Assembly: GCA_020205615.1 (NCBI GenBank)
Contig: CM035153.1
Span: forward strand, 98,323,622-98,387,621
Direction of reading: 5' to 3'
DNA: 64,000 nucleotides
Source: Panax quinquefolius
Taxonomy: Eukaryota; Streptophyta; Magnoliopsida; Apiales; Araliaceae
In this document: positions 1-11,175 of the stretch, one piece after another
How positions within the stretch are numbered: position 1 is the stretch's first letter
Layout: the number at the start of each line of letters is the position of its first letter
Position numbers and translations under genes: made by a program
Notes under the pieces: generated by a model
Database searches by the model: none
The model's input: the letters and a program-made list of their open reading frames with translations, nothing else
Told to the model about the DNA's origin: nothing

Positions 1-898
1 CTTGGAAACTCTTCTCGCATTCCTTGCTCTATACGAATTTTATATCTTTCCGAGTCAGCTGAGTTAATGGAGTAGCGATTCGAGAAAATACTTCCATGAA
101 TCTCCGATAATAACCAGTTAAGCCCAGAGAGAGCTACGTGATTGATCCACACTTACTTGGTACCGCTCCCAACTTTGTATTGCTTCAATCTTCGCCGGGT
201 CAACAGATACTCCATGTTTTGACACCACGTGCCCAAGGAATGCTACTTCCTCAAGCCAGAACTTGTATTTCTTCAACTTAGCATATAGCTTGTTTTCACG
301 AAGCCTTTAGAGTACCAGCTTCAAATGGTGCTCATGATCTTCACTACTTTTGGAATATATAAGGATGTCATCAATAAAGACAACAATGAATTGATCTAAA
401 TATTCCTTGAATACTCGGTTCATCATATCCATGAAAGCCGCGGGAGCATTAGTCAATCCAAAAGACATGACCAAGAATTTATAATGCCCATACCGAGTTC
501 TGAAGGCAGTCTTTGGAATATCCTCAGTTCTAATCTTCAGCTGATGATATCCAGAACGAAGATCAATTTTTGAAAAGAATTATGCTCCTTGCAACTGGTC
601 AAACAGGTCATCAATGCGAGGTAGCGGATACCTATTCTTGATAGAGACATGGTTCAATTCTTGGTAGTCAATACAAAGTCGCATACTCCTGTCTTTCTTC
701 TTTACGAATAAAACAGGAGCACCCCAATGAGATGTACTAGGACGAATGAAACCGATGTCCAACAACTCCTGTAGTTGAACCTTTACCTCCTGAAGTTCAA
801 TAGGAGCCATTCGATATGGGGTTTTAGAAATGGGCTTTATACCTGGTTTAAGATCAATAAAGAATTCAACTTCACGTTCTGGGGGTAGACCGGGAAGT
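1..898 (-). pseudogene. Reverse transcriptase fragment of element A
   Basis: Copies the element RNA into DNA in the cytoplasmic virus-like particle. From right to left the frame shows the N-terminal RT motifs ([38 protein letters not shown]), then [12 protein letters not shown], then the catalytic FIDD box (positions 361-384), then [11 protein letters not shown] and the connection towards RNase H. In-frame stops lie at about 577-579 (CAA to TAA type change after QLQGA) and at about 307. A one-base frameshift near 898-902 separates RT from the protease frame. The fragment is cut by the window edge. Family identification is secure; activity is excluded by the stops. Confidence 0.92.
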
Positions 899-1463
899 TC
901 TCAGGAAATACGTCAGGAAAGTTAATAACAACAGGAATATTATTCAAATCTAACGTGTCTTTATTCAAATCCATAACATGGGCTAAGAAAGCTTGACATC
1001 TGTTTTTTAATAAATGAATGACTTTATGGCTTGATATAACAGTGATTGATTTTAATGGTTTAGTTGCTTGAATTCGAATAATAGGTTGATTAGGAATATG
1101 AAAACTAACAATTTTACGAAAACAATCAATTTTGGCATGATGAGTAGTTAACCAATCAATCCCTAAAATCACGTCAAATACAAGTATCTTTAAAGAGATA
1201 AGGTCAACTGGTAATGTGATGGTGCCAACTTGGATCAAACAAGATTTATAAACAGTGGATGTGATGAAAGTTTCTCCTAATGGAGTCTCCACAGATAGGT
1301 CAAAGTCTAATTTCTCCGGAGTCAAGTTTAAACGTTGAGCACAAACAGGAGAGATAAATGAATGGGTAGCATCGGTATCTAGTAATGTATAAACTTCGCA
1401 AGAATTTATGATTAGATTACCCGTGATCACCTCGTTTGGGTTCCCCGCATTTTGGCCAGTCAC
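837..1463 (-). pseudogene. Aspartic protease region of element A
   Basis: Retroviral-type aspartic protease that would process the gag-pol polyprotein. The frame runs from the end of gag (GNPNEVITGNLIIN) through the active-site loop, which reads LLDTDATHSFIS, to the C-terminal flap/helix signature FDVILGIDWL. In the family the catalytic loop is D-T/S-G-A. Here the glycine is replaced by aspartate (D-T-D-A), a change expected to spoil the fold. The frame then leaves the correct phase around 900 and ends at 837 in a shifted tail. It lies between gag and RT as expected. About 209 residues are open. Confidence 0.88.
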
Positions 1464-1553
1464 GACAAACGCTCTTCCAGGAACCGTTAACTTTGATTTT
1501 TCTGGGACAGCCTTTTAAGTCACCATCCCTGCTGGACTTGGTTTCACTACCGT

Positions 1554-2650
1554 ACAATCTCGAGCGATATGTCCTTCCTTTCCACAATTATAGCATACCT
1601 TGAACTATTGTGGACAGTTTGGGCTGATATGTCCCTCTTTTCCGCATTTATAGCATATGACCGGTGGTCGTTCTCCTCCCTTAGAACCGATTCTTCTTTG
1701 GTCTTTGACGTCTTCGCATTGTCATTGTTGAATCTCCTCTTTTTAAAATCTCCCCCCGACTCACTTCTTCTATTCTCATGGCCATGATTACCACTAGAGT
1801 GGTTACCGATTTTGTCCGTATTTTTCTTTCTCCGCTGGTTATCGTTGTTCTAATGACTGTTCTCACCGGTATGATCCTGGTTGTGGTCCCTCGGTTGAAT
1901 GTACTCGTTATCTCTCTCTACTAATTGAGCCCTGCTGACAACATCTGAATAGAGAGAAAATTTATGAGAAATGAGATATTAACGTATGCCGAGTTTCAAA
2001 CCTCTCAGAAACATCCGCGTCATACGTTCCTCATTCTCCATCAAATGAGGTGCAAACCTGGATAACTCTGCAAACTTTGCCTCGTACTGGGACACCGTCA
2101 TGTTGTTTTATTCTAGTCTAATAAACTCCACTTCCTTCATATGACGAATACTTTCAGGAAAGTACTTGTCATTGAACAATTTCTGAAACATCTCCCAAGA
2201 CATGTTGAGTGCGGCTGGATGGGTACGCTTCACAGATTCCCACCAATAATCTACCTCATTATGGAACATAAAGGTGGCGAATGGAACCTTCTGTTCTTCC
2301 GTGCATCCCAAGAGATCAAATATCTTGGTAATTTGCTTGACCCACGTCTCCGCCTTAATCGAATCCAGCTTTCCCCAGGATTCTGGTGGTCCCAACTTTT
2401 TGAACCACTTGGCTATGACAAACCGTGAATTGCTATCATTTCCTCCTGTATTTTGAACACGAGTCTCCCTCGTATTATTTTGCATGAACTGCAAAAAGCT
2501 TATAAACATCCCATCTTTCATCGTCTGATCAGTGGTGTTGTTTACAGGAGGAACATTGCCAGCCTGTTGCACGTTCTCCTCGTTGGTGAGTAAAGGTGTC
2601 TCCACAGTCTCATTTGTTCCACTGTTAACATTCTCAGTTGCCATTCTCAA
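1554..2650 (-). pseudogene. gag of element A with two CCHC zinc knuckles
   Basis: Capsid/nucleocapsid precursor of a gypsy element. An open frame starts at the ATG ending at 2650 and runs 180 codons (capsid region with WFKKLGPPESW and DYWWESVKR, typical retrotrans_gag wording) to a stop at 2108. Beyond it the homology continues (MTVSQYEAKFAELSRFAPHL, RMFLRGLK) with further stops and frame changes. Two CX2CX4HX4C nucleocapsid knuckles can be read at 1614-1655 (CYKCGKEGHISPNC) and 1554-1595 (CYNCGKEGHIARDC), with a TAG between them at 1605-1607. Start chosen because it is the first ATG after the PBS and leader. Non-functional. Confidence 0.9.
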
Positions 2651-2818
2651 ATACTGCCATAAAACAAGGGTTAATTGATGAAATTAACATATCACATAAT
2701 ATCCCTATATTCTGACCAACCAACAAATAAGATTAGGCAGGACACACTAGCGAAGGATTTACTCGTCTCTCCCCTCCTAGTTCTATTCCCCGATCTCCGC
2801 CAGAGATCATATCCCTAA

Positions 2819-2830
2819 GCTCTGATACCA
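2819..2830 (-). other. Primer-binding site (tRNA-iMet) of element A
   Basis: On the minus strand the sequence TGGTATCAGAGC follows four bases after the LTR end. It is the exact complement of the 3' end of plant initiator tRNA-Met, the usual primer of Tekay-type gypsy elements. It fixes the inner edge of the 5' LTR and the direction of the element. Confidence 0.92.
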
Positions 2831-3394
2831 ACTATGACGCCCCCAAAATAGGTATACAACACCCATTCTAAGTCGCCAAATACATGGTACAGAAACAACT
2901 ACAACTTTATTAATACAATTGTCGTCCAAAATACGACAACACATAAACTGTGAGTTTAAAAAAAATATTGTCTTCTAGACAATATCAACACTCAAATAAG
3001 TTCTCATTACAATTATTCATACATTATTTTACAAAAATGATGAGGACTACTAAAACAACTATCTAGAACCATCATTCCACACCCCGACTAGAACTTGCTA
3101 CATTCTCGCCTCTTGAGAAGAAAAATGGAACAAAAAAGAAAAGGGTGAGCTCAACTAGCCCAGTAAAGAATATTATGACTAAGATAATATAGAACAAATT
3201 ATCGTTAGTCTTCAACAGGAAAAATCGATAAAATACAATGACAACAAGTTTCAGATTAATATTTGCAGCGGAAATAATATTTCATAGATGAGTTACGTAG
3301 AGAATGAAATCTACTATAATCTATGAATTTAAAAGTCCATCATCAATATTTTATCCACTGTAACATCAATCAATATACATCTTGAATCAAATAT

Positions 3395-3540
3395 TCATCT
3401 TTGCACTACTGAGCCAAAGATATTCATCGATTAATCATGTTCATCTCAATAGCGGTTGTACATCTTTGCACTACTGGCCAAAGATATTCATAAGAAAATC
3501 AACCATCTTTGTACTACGGGCCAAAGATATTCGATAATAT
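3395..3540 (-). repeat. Three-copy internal repeat of A-family LTR
   Basis: A segment of the type CATCTTTGCACTACTGGCC followed by AAAGATATTC occurs three times with about 65-bp spacing, diverged from copy to copy. The same motif, in the other orientation, is repeated in the related LTR at 25139-25290 (CTTGGCCCGTAGTGCATGGA). The repeat is therefore an old property of the LTR family and not a local accident. Confidence 0.7.
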
Positions 3541-4084
3541 CATCATTTAGAAATCGAGGATGATGAAAAATATTTTAAAGAAAACAAATCCAGTGAAACA
3601 AAAGAACAAATAATAAGGATTCGTACTTTAAACAGTCCAAGTTCAAATATACTTCATAAATAACCATAGTGAAGTAAAATTCAAGAATGATCAAAACATG
3701 GATATAATCAAAGCTAGTATCCATAATAGATATTTTGGACAAAAAACGAAAATTTAATTTTTCTGTGAATAGTGTCGTATTCGTGAATAGTATCGTATAC
3801 GTGAATAGTAACCCCGACACTGAAAGAGAAGAATTTCACAAGAAAAATCTTTCCAATATTTCATCATAATGATATTGAAGGAAATAATATCATTTATAAA
3901 AAAAAAATATCCCTTACCTCGAAAAGAAAAATACTTATAGCTAGAATATTAGATATAACGCTGAAGGAACTTGCACCGTATAGCAACACTCAAAGTATCA
4001 AAATACTAAAAAGAATACGCTCGGTAATATAGAGAGAGAAAACTTCAGTTTCTGGTGTGATTCTCAATTCTAACCTAAGCACCT

Positions 4085-4092
4085 TATTTATA
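4085..4092 (-). promoter_or_regulatory. TATA box of element A 5' LTR
   Basis: TATAAATA on the minus strand, about 1.3 kb from the LTR start and in the same relative place as TATAAATA at 24167 in the second A-family LTR. Probable RNA polymerase II promoter of the element; no start site can be proved. Confidence 0.5.
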
Positions 4093-5403
4093 GGAAAATT
4101 CTTAGAACACCAAAGCAAAAAATTTAATATAATAATATTATTTTTAATCAAAATTCCTACGCACGCCTTGAATCTGATTTCAACAATTTAACACATTTAT
4201 ATCACATGTGGGACACTCACCAAAAACGTTTTTCTTTAAAAAAAAATAATTAAAACTTCAAAAATTAATTATTCTGGAACTTCGGAACTTCAATAATTCA
4301 TAAAAAATAGCCCTTTTATCAAAAAAATCCGAACCTTATGTCCTTTCCATAGGAAATTCCATTCTCTACAACTTTACAAAAGAAAGGTTTTCCAAATTCC
4401 AAACAGAAATTGACCGAAATTCACAAACGGACGATTTTACATGCTATAATCAAATTTCAGTCAAGAAATAGGGTCCATAAACATGTTTAACATGTTTTAA
4501 ATAATTTTTTGTAACAAAAATACTCTTCCTCCTCATTTATTCATATATCCCACATTCATTGTAAAAATATCACCATTATTATATTAATAAAATAAAATAA
4601 TATATTTAAATGAATTATTTTATCAGAAAAGATAAAATATCAATTTTCAACAATTGTCACATTAAAAAAATTCTCCATCTAAATCCACATAAAATGAATA
4701 TTTTCCTTATCATAGTAATCAATAATTAATTATTCACAAATAATATTACGAAATCACAATACCAACAATCAATGGTTTCGGGAAAGAGGGGCTTTCGATA
4801 AGGATTTCTCCTTCTTGGCCGCTAATTAGGTGACCAAACCTCTCCTTAGAGCGTAACTTTCTATATATTGCCAATAATGTTATCTAATAATATTATTCAA
4901 ATAATATGAATTATTGCTCCGATAAAGGAAAATACTGTGTAGTGACAATTATTGAAATAACAATAATATAAAATATCAACGTAGCAATTATTGAATCAAT
5001 AAAATAAAATATTGAACAGTAATTACTGTAACAATTATTGAGTAGTGCCTTCTTACGTAAGAATCAATAATTGGTGCAATACTGTGTGCTACTGTGTTTT
5101 TAACCACCGAGTATTTCAACAGTATTAATGGTAACAACTACGCCGTAATTTAAAAACAACTTATACTTGTCGTTTTCTTCATTCAATCACTTTCCGTTAT
5201 GGGGCCATCACAAGGCTACGCCATCGTACAAATATTCCACGACCAAACGATTATTCCCCGTTAACAATGAATATTTTATAACCACTTGCTTATTTGAAAT
5301 ATTTACGCATTTTACCCATAACTAACTACATTAATCAAATCTACCCTTACAATAATAAATAGAGGAAATTCGATTTCATTTAATAATAATTTGGGGTCTT
5401 ACA

Positions 5404-5820
5404 ATTTGAACTAGAACACAATGCTTATTGGGCAATCCGGAAGTTAAACTTTGATATGTCTGTTACGGGAGAGAAGCGCCTCTTACAATTAAACCAAATG
5501 GATGAATTCAGACTCCAATCGTACGAGAACGCGAAGTTATATGAAGAAAAGGTTAAGAGGTGGCATGACGATAAAATTCTGGAAAGAAAGTTTGAAGCAG
5601 GGCAAACAGTGCTATTATACAATTCAAGGCTTAAACTATTTCCAAGAAAGTTGAAATCCCGTTAGGGCCATTTATCATTACAAAAGTTTATCCTCACGGA
5701 GCTGTGGAGGTGGAAGACCCAGATGCCAAACGTAATTTCAAAGTCAACGGTCAGAGATTAAAGCACTACTATGGGGGTTGTGTTGATCGTGAAAAGACAT
5801 CGGTCAACCTTGCTGATTAG
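5404..5820 (+). pseudogene. Integrase C-terminal end of Athila-like pol
   Basis: End of the pol polyprotein, the DNA-binding tail of integrase. The frame shows HNAYWAIRKLNFD, then MDEFRLQSYENAKLYEEK, KRWHDDKI and FEAGQTVLLYNSRLKLFP, then GPFIITKVYPHGAVEVED and KVNGQRLKHYYGG, ending at the TAG at 5818-5820. These are the signature blocks of the Athila/TAT integrase tail. A TAG at 5663-5665, in place of the usual tryptophan of the K-x-R-W-x-G block, together with a frameshift just after it breaks the frame. The left side is cut exactly at the LTR end of element A. Confidence 0.9.
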
Positions 5821-5846
5821 AACAGAGAAGAAAGTCAGGCTGAAGA

Positions 5847-5880
5847 CTATAAACCAAGCGCTAACTGGGAGGCAACCCAG
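5847..5880 (+). other. Conserved post-pol motif of Athila-like elements
   Basis: ACCAAGCGCTAACTGGGAGG followed by CAACCCAG, directly after the pol stop. An almost identical motif (ACAAGCGCTTATTGGGAGGC) stands at 30845-30870 in the pol-less element N, also right before its 3' spacer. It is conserved although the coding sequence around it has decayed. Role unknown; it could be an RNA signal. Confidence 0.65.
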
Positions 5881-6381
5881 GAATTTTTATTGTAATTTTT
5901 TTATTTTTACTTTTTTTTATTTGCTTTACTGTTAGTTTATTTAGTGGTTAAACTCTTATAGTTTAGGATTTGTTACAGCCCTTATGTTCTCTAACATGAT
6001 ATTTAATTGATTTCAGGATGGCCACTACGACTACCCAGTCGGGGGTCTCGCTCCCCGGTGAGCGAGCGGTACCGCTTTGACACTGCCGGTGAGTCAAGGG
6101 GGTTCTGAGGGACAGCTCCCCCTGGAAGCCAAGCACTTATGAGCTTAATAGATGAATGTCCATTTGTCAAATTCTCAAATTTCTAATCATTTCCTTCATT
6201 TTTAGTGTTATTGAATTGCTTAGTGGTGTAGGGTATCTTATTTTTGTTTTTCTTTCTTAGTATGTTAGTTTAATTTAGGATGTAGTTTATCTTAGTTTAT
6301 GGTTTTAGAATAAGTCTTAATTTAAGTTATGGTATGCAGGTTGGAAGCATAAAGAAGCACAAAATAAGCCAAGACATGTCC
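5881..6381 (+). other. Athila spacer without recognised gene
   Basis: AT-rich spacer after pol. It holds one short GC-rich island (about 6040-6130) with an inverted repeat (TCGCTCCCCGGTGAGCGAG) starting next to an ATG, and nothing else I can name. Confidence 0.5.
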
Positions 6382-6735
6382 CAAGCGCCTAAGCGCTCCC
6401 ACCTAGGCCAATCCAAGCGCCTAGGCACCTAACTGCAGAAGCCAAAACATGGATCAAGCGCCTAAGCGCTCCCACCTAGGCCAATCCAAGCGCCTAGGCG
6501 CCTAACTGCAGAAGCCAAAACATGGATCAAGCACCTCAGCGCTCCCACCTAGGCCAAACCAAGCTCCTAGGCGCCTAACTTTAGTAGCCAAAATGTGCCC
6601 CAAGCGCCTAAGTGTCCCTACCTAGGCCAAATCAAGCGCCTAGGCGCTCTAAGCGATCAACGTATTCTACTCTCAACCGCCTAGGCGGTCCAACCAGTGC
6701 AATGTCAAGCACCTAGGCGCTCCTACTGCAACGTG
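6382..6735 (+). repeat. 73-bp minisatellite of GCGCCTAGGCG palindromes
   Basis: Four head-to-tail units start at 6382, 6455, 6528 and 6601, an exact 73-bp period. Each unit has CAAGCGCCTAAGCGCTCCC followed by ACCTAGGCC and CAAGCGCCTAGGCGCCTAAC. Units 1 and 2 are almost identical, 3 and 4 more diverged, and degenerate pieces continue to about 6730. Each unit contains several overlapping palindromes centred on CCTAGG and GCGC. It lies between pol and the extra ORF of the Athila-like element; Athila/TAT elements are known to carry tandem repeats in such spacers. Confidence 0.9.
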
Positions 6736-7376
6736 AAAAAAAATTATAAGCCCTAATCGGGCATAACTTGTCCAAACCCAATTCAAACATTCTCTTGCTC
6801 TCCTACTCCAACACAAACTCACTCAAATTACTCTCCTCTAATCTAGCCCATGATAATCAAACTTCTTCTTGTATAAGCATAACCAAACACTCAATCTCCT
6901 ACCTCCTACCCAAATAATCAATCTCCATCTGGTCATCCTTCCTCACCAATTCAGGCACCAACTGACATTCAAACCACATCTATCTAAAGTAAGTGTTCAA
7001 ACCTCAAAAAAAAAAGCATTCCTGCAACTTTGATTGGAACATCATATCTGGCTATAACCAAGTAAGTGTGAAAGATTTTATTGCAAATTGTTTTAATTTG
7101 CTTGGATAATAGCTAAGTTAGTACTTTGAAGTTAGTTTCTTTCATTGTGTTGGCTCAAGTGGGTTTGGGTACTCTTAATTGTTGCTTGTATTGCATTGGA
7201 TGGATAGTATGCTTAGTAATTGACAAATTTGGTGAAAATTAAGTTTGGGGGAGTGCTTAACAATAGTGTTCAAAAATTTTGCACACCAAGTGTTCGATAA
7301 TTTGTCACAAAGAGGATTTGCCCATACTAAGCAACTAAACATCATTTGTTGGGCAAGAAAGTAACACGCAAGACTT

Positions 7377-8611
7377 ATGGCTACTAAAAGGCATAGAGGA
7401 GAGACTTCAGGCACTTCGACAAAGTTTGACAAACAGAGATTTACAAGTGCTAGAGCATCTGAAAGATATTATAATTTGCTTTCTAGTAAAAAACTAATTC
7501 CTGAGCGTGGATTATTGCCAAGAGGTAGAAGATGGGGAGTTACTACAAATGATTGGAAGTAGAAGATGGGTGAACTTTACAGCTCAACCGGATTCATCGG
7601 TCATTAAAATTGTTAAGGAATTCTACGCCAATGCAAAAGATCATATTGGTAACATGATTTGGGTTCTCGAAAAGTCAGTGGAGGTCAGTTTTAGGATAAT
7701 AAATGCTTACTATGGTTTGAACATAATACCTAATAATGGGTACATGCAATATCTAGAGCAGGAGTTGGACTATAGTGAGGTCATTCAAGCTTTGTGTGTA
7801 CCTGGCACAAAATGGAAATTAACAGATCAATAAGAAGCTATTTTTTTCCCTGCATCTGCACTAAGTAGTTATGGGAAAGCATGGCATGCCTTTATTTGTG
7901 CCAAGTTGATGTCGTGTAGGCATATGAGTGATGTCATAAATCAATGGGTAGTGTTGTTTTTCTGCATTGCTCAAGAAAGAACTATAGATGTAGGTCAAGT
8001 TATTCATGATTCAATCGACAGAGCAATTCAAGGTGGGACTTCAGGTGGACTGCCTCATCCATCTTTGATTACTGGACTATGTCGACAAGCTGGAGTAAAA
8101 TGGGATGCCGAGGAAGATACACAGCGTCCTTTAGCCCCAATTGACCACTCGGTTACAAAAAAGTACAAGGTATGGGGTGGGGGTACACCACATCCGAGAG
8201 GGTTAGGTTTCATTATTATGCCTCCCGAGCCTGCAAACGAGCCTAATCAACAGTCACATAACAATCCTACTGCAGCTGGAAGTTCTTGGCCACCACCAAA
8301 TTTTTTTGAAGATTTTCGTCGAGAATATATTAAGAAATCAAACTAGAAAAATTGACATGGTGGCTACTCAAGTTCAGCAGGGTTTTGATCGGGTGGAAAG
8401 AAATTAGGATAGTTTGGCTCAGTGACTAACGGAGATGTATCAGAACTGTAGTGCAGCATTCCTAGAGATGTTCGACTGCATGAATCCAACTGGCACTTCT
8501 TACCAATTTCCGCTCTTGTCAGCATAACCCCTGGCTGATTTACCCCCAGAGGATGAGGTTGATGAAGAAGAAGAAGAAGAAGAAGAAGAAGAGGATACTG
8601 ACGAGGAATAA
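7377..8611 (+). pseudogene. Athila extra ORF (env-like / putative plant transposon protein)
   Basis: An open frame from the ATG at 7377 begins MATKRHRGETSG, followed by the block FDKQRFTSARASERY and KKLIPERGL, which I recognise as the start of the 'putative plant transposon protein' domain found in the third ORF of Athila/Calypso elements. A frameshift near 7540-7560 moves the frame (WVNFTAQPDSSVIKIVKEFY, PGTKWKL). A TAA at 7830-7832 interrupts it, and homology continues with GKAWHAFICAKLMSCRHMSD and VGQVIHDSIDRAI. After a stop at 8344 and a frameshift a tail with DRVERN and a run of about ten glutamates ends at a TAA at 8609-8611. About 410 codons in total. Function unknown; no membrane segment or signal peptide is obvious in what remains. 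Confidence 0.75.
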
Positions 8612-9231
8612 GGCTTCGATCTTTCAAGGAAGTTCTCAGTGCCTAATTTCTTATGTTTTTTTGTTATATACAATGAGGATATTGCATATATTAAGTTTGG
8701 GGTGCATTCTTCCGGTTCCAGTTGCATTCATTTCTTCCTGTTCCAGTTGCATTCATTTAGTATTCATTTTGTAGTTTTTCATGTAGTTTTCATTCTAATT
8801 TCTCAAAAAAATGAACAAAAAGAGGAAAAAAATAAGAAAAAATTCAAGTATTTGCATGTTTCCAGCTGTTAGATAGTTCAAGTCTGTTTTGGCCAATGAT
8901 AAGATTGGAATTGAGTAGACAAGTATAGTATTGACTGTTAAGACTTTGATGTCATTTCTTGTCATGATTTGAATCTTTACCTATTTGAAACTGATATAAT
9001 AAGGATAGCACAATAAAAATAACTATGTTGACTGAATGAGTCTAAATTGACACATAATGGACTTCTTGAGGATAGTACTAGTTTGAATGAATGAAAGATA
9101 TGAATAGGCGGAGATGACAGAATTTAGACAAAAACTTAAGTTTGGGGGAAAAATTTGGGATATATAAGCTTCAAAAAAAAAGAAAAAAATGATGAAAAAG
9201 ATACTGGTAGCTAGTCTTGTTTGAGAGCTTT
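8612..9231 (+). other. Athila 3' untranslated region with PPT-like repeats
   Basis: No gene seen. The stretch carries motifs of the form TTAAGTTTGGGG at 8691 and 9136, copies of the sequence that also forms the polypurine tract at the LTR border (see findings). Another copy is at 7239, before the extra ORF. Confidence 0.6.
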
Positions 9232-9420
9232 GTTACTTGAGCAAAATGCGCTTGAGGAGTGTCTTTACACCTAAGCGCCCTAAGGTCTTTATGGTTTGGG
9301 AGTCGTTGGTCGAAAGCTCGCTAAGGGGTAGCACTGTTAGCCTAATGGAATGAGACATTGCACAGTCATGGTTAAAAAATAATAATAATAATAAAGCAAT
9401 AAAGCGGGAAAAGAGCAAAA
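9232..9420 (+). other. Conserved Athila 3'-UTR module
   Basis: A block with CTTTACACCTAAGCGCCCTA, AGGTCTTTATGG and TCGTTGGTCGAAAGC, ending in AATGAGACATTGCACA. It is repeated at 31748-31930 in the pol-less element N at high similarity, and three diverged copies in reverse orientation form the array at 47261-47775. It is non-coding on both strands as far as I can see. Confidence 0.75.
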
Positions 9421-9833
9421 AAAGCCCCCGTTATGATAATTAAAGCATAAGTATCCCGGAATGGACTCTTGAATTTGGTGGATGTTTGACTTTAGTTGGA
9501 TTTAGCTTGTTCGTGAATTTTGTGAGTTTATATTGTATGATGCCTTTAAAGAGATCTATTATGTGTTGTATTTAACTTTATATTAGTTAGCATTGTGGTT
9601 GAGCACACACGCACTATATCAATAATAGTAGGGTAAGATTTGATGATTGACTAGGAAATTATTGATCTGTCTTGGTATGATGTATTAGCATGTTTATTTT
9701 GATTTCTCTAAGGCTTGATGAATAGATTTTGTTCTATTTAACTGCTGGAATTTTAGGCATGTAGCTGCATTTGCATTTGCATTGCATATTTAGTTATTGC
9801 ATTGTGTTTTTTTGCTTAGAGACAAGCAATTGG

Positions 9834-9850
9834 TTAAGTTTAGGGGTATT
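9834..9850 (+). other. Polypurine tract of Athila-like element
   Basis: TTAAGTTTAGGGGTATT directly before the LTR start TGATGAGT, in the same place as TTAAGTTTGGGGGTATT in element N (32362-32378). This is where plus-strand DNA synthesis would be primed. Confidence 0.7.
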
Positions 9851-11175
9851 TGATGAGTATGTTTTATACATATAAATCCAATATTATTAAACTTAATTAT
9901 TGCTATCTTTAATTGTTTTTAGTATCTTTTTATGTGTTTTGTGTTTATTTCTTGTAGGATGGAGCTGGAGGGACAAATTGGTCATTTGGGAGAAGAAAAA
10001 GGTCAAAAATGATTAAAATTAGAGCTGCGTGGCATTTTTGTAAATACGTGGTCCTGGTCAAGAGCCTAGGTGCTTGGAAATGGCCTGGGTTGAGCGCCTA
10101 GGCACTCATGTTTGGCTAAAGATGGATTTTTCTACTGCTAAGTGGGGTTTTGAAGCCAAGAAGGAATCTAAAATTGGGCTGAGACTAATACAAATAAGAG
10201 AAGACTTTAGAAAAGACGTATCAGTCAATTTTTCAAGAGATTTGCAGAGATAACAACGAAGGAAAATAAGAAGGAGAATTGCAAGGGCTGAAGATCAAAG
10301 AGAGAGTATTGGCGCAAATTCAGAGTTTCTTCTTCTCTTCACTAGTTTTATCTATTGTAATTATCTTGGATGTTTGGATTTTTAAGCTGGATGATGTTTT
10401 TATTTATTATTATTATGAACTAAATTTTTATTAAGATTTCAACGGAACTTTGTATGTAGTTTAAATTGAACTTTCCCATTGAATGAAAGTTGGTTTTTAT
10501 TAAATTATTTATTATATCTTTTGCTTATTGATTAATTGTTTGGCCAACAATTACTGTGATAATCTATATAAAATTAGAAGATGGAGTATAGATTGAGATC
10601 TGGATATGATAACATTTGTTCATATAATCTGATTAGGGTTAATATGATTAGCATGTAGGATAGGAATATACCTATGTGTCTTTTGTATCCATTGAAAGAA
10701 TTTGTGCATAAAACCCTAATTAACTTAATTCACATAGGAATATAGTGAGTTGATTAACTGGGGTGTTCCTTGTAATTTTGCGTCTTAAAGATCTGATTTA
10801 GGAGGATTTGTTCACATGTCTTTGGAAGAAGTGCGTGAATTTTATAAAGCATTCTTGGATAATGATTTATATTAATTAATTGATTTAAATGGGAAGTAAA
10901 TTGGTTTAAATGAAATACTAAGGGAAGTTGTAATCTTAACCTATTAAATCTGCAGTTACTCTTGTGAAATTCTGATTTTAATTATTAGTTTTGTTGAATT
11001 TAATTTTCAAATAACAAACAATATTTCATAGTTTAAAAAAGGATTAATTGCATTAGAATTAGTAATTGATAAATATTAGTCTATTTCCTCGTGAAAACGA
11101 TATCCTTGCTTGCTGAATATTATAATTGAACACGTATGCTTACGTGTTAAAATGCTATTAAGAAATTAGGCAACA
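9851..11175 (+). repeat. 3' LTR of Athila-like element (1325 bp)
   Basis: Starts TGATGAGTATG and ends GGCAACA. Start and end match those of the element-N LTRs (TGATGAGTGAG...CCAACA), as does the CCTCGTGxxAACGATA block near the end (11087-11105). A short GC-rich stretch at about 10060-10115 repeats the GAGCGCCTAGGCACTC theme of the minisatellite. The five bases after it, GTAGA, would be the target-site duplication, but the other end is outside the window. No gene inside. Confidence 0.85.

Larger units (their letters stand above)
1..5403 (-). mobile_element. Element A: Ty3/gypsy (Tekay-like) retrotransposon, 5' two thirds
   Basis: Read on the minus strand, this is 5' LTR (2835-5403), a tRNA-iMet primer-binding site, gag with two zinc knuckles, aspartic protease and reverse transcriptase. 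The order is the standard gypsy order, and the rest of RT, RNase H, integrase and 3' LTR lie beyond the left edge. The RT wording ([29 protein letters not shown]) and the long LTR fit the Tekay/Del chromovirus lineage. Several stops and at least one frameshift make it non-functional. It is inserted in the pol gene of an Athila-like element that starts again at 5404, so it is younger than that element. The target-site duplication cannot be checked because the other end is outside the window. Confidence 0.93.
2835..5403 (-). repeat. 5' LTR of element A (2569 bp)
   Basis: On the minus strand it begins TGTAAGACCCC (at 5403) and ends GGGGGCGTCA (at 2835), the canonical TG...CA ends, directly followed by the PBS. 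It contains a TATA-like box, a cluster of GTGAATAGTA-type motifs (3763-3817), and a three-copy repeat around 3395-3540. A second, truncated copy of the same LTR family lies in opposite orientation at about 24070-25822; the last 70 bp of both are nearly the same (CATGTATTTGGCGACTTAGA). The 4550-4760 part is very AT-rich. No gene is seen in this 2.5-kb stretch. Confidence 0.9.
5404..11175 (+). mobile_element. Athila-like Ty3/gypsy element, 3' part
   Basis: The 3' half of an Athila-type element: end of pol (5404-5820), a conserved GC-rich post-pol motif, a 73-bp minisatellite, a long extra ORF (7377-8611), an untranslated region with repeated polypurine-like motifs, and a 3' LTR (9851-11175). 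Its left half was separated by the insertion of element A at 5403/5404. The layout (pol, long spacer with an additional ORF, then an LTR beginning TGATGAGT) matches the Athila branch. The complete but pol-less element at 27902-33926 shares the post-pol motif, the 3' module and the LTR ends. No intact protein remains. Confidence 0.85.

Noticed and set aside
2141..2428. 95-codon plus-strand ORF
   Set aside because: Antisense of the gag frame of element A.
8364..8727. Minus-strand ORFs with serine or leucine runs
   Set aside because: They are the antisense of the GAA repeat coding the glutamate tail of the Athila extra ORF.
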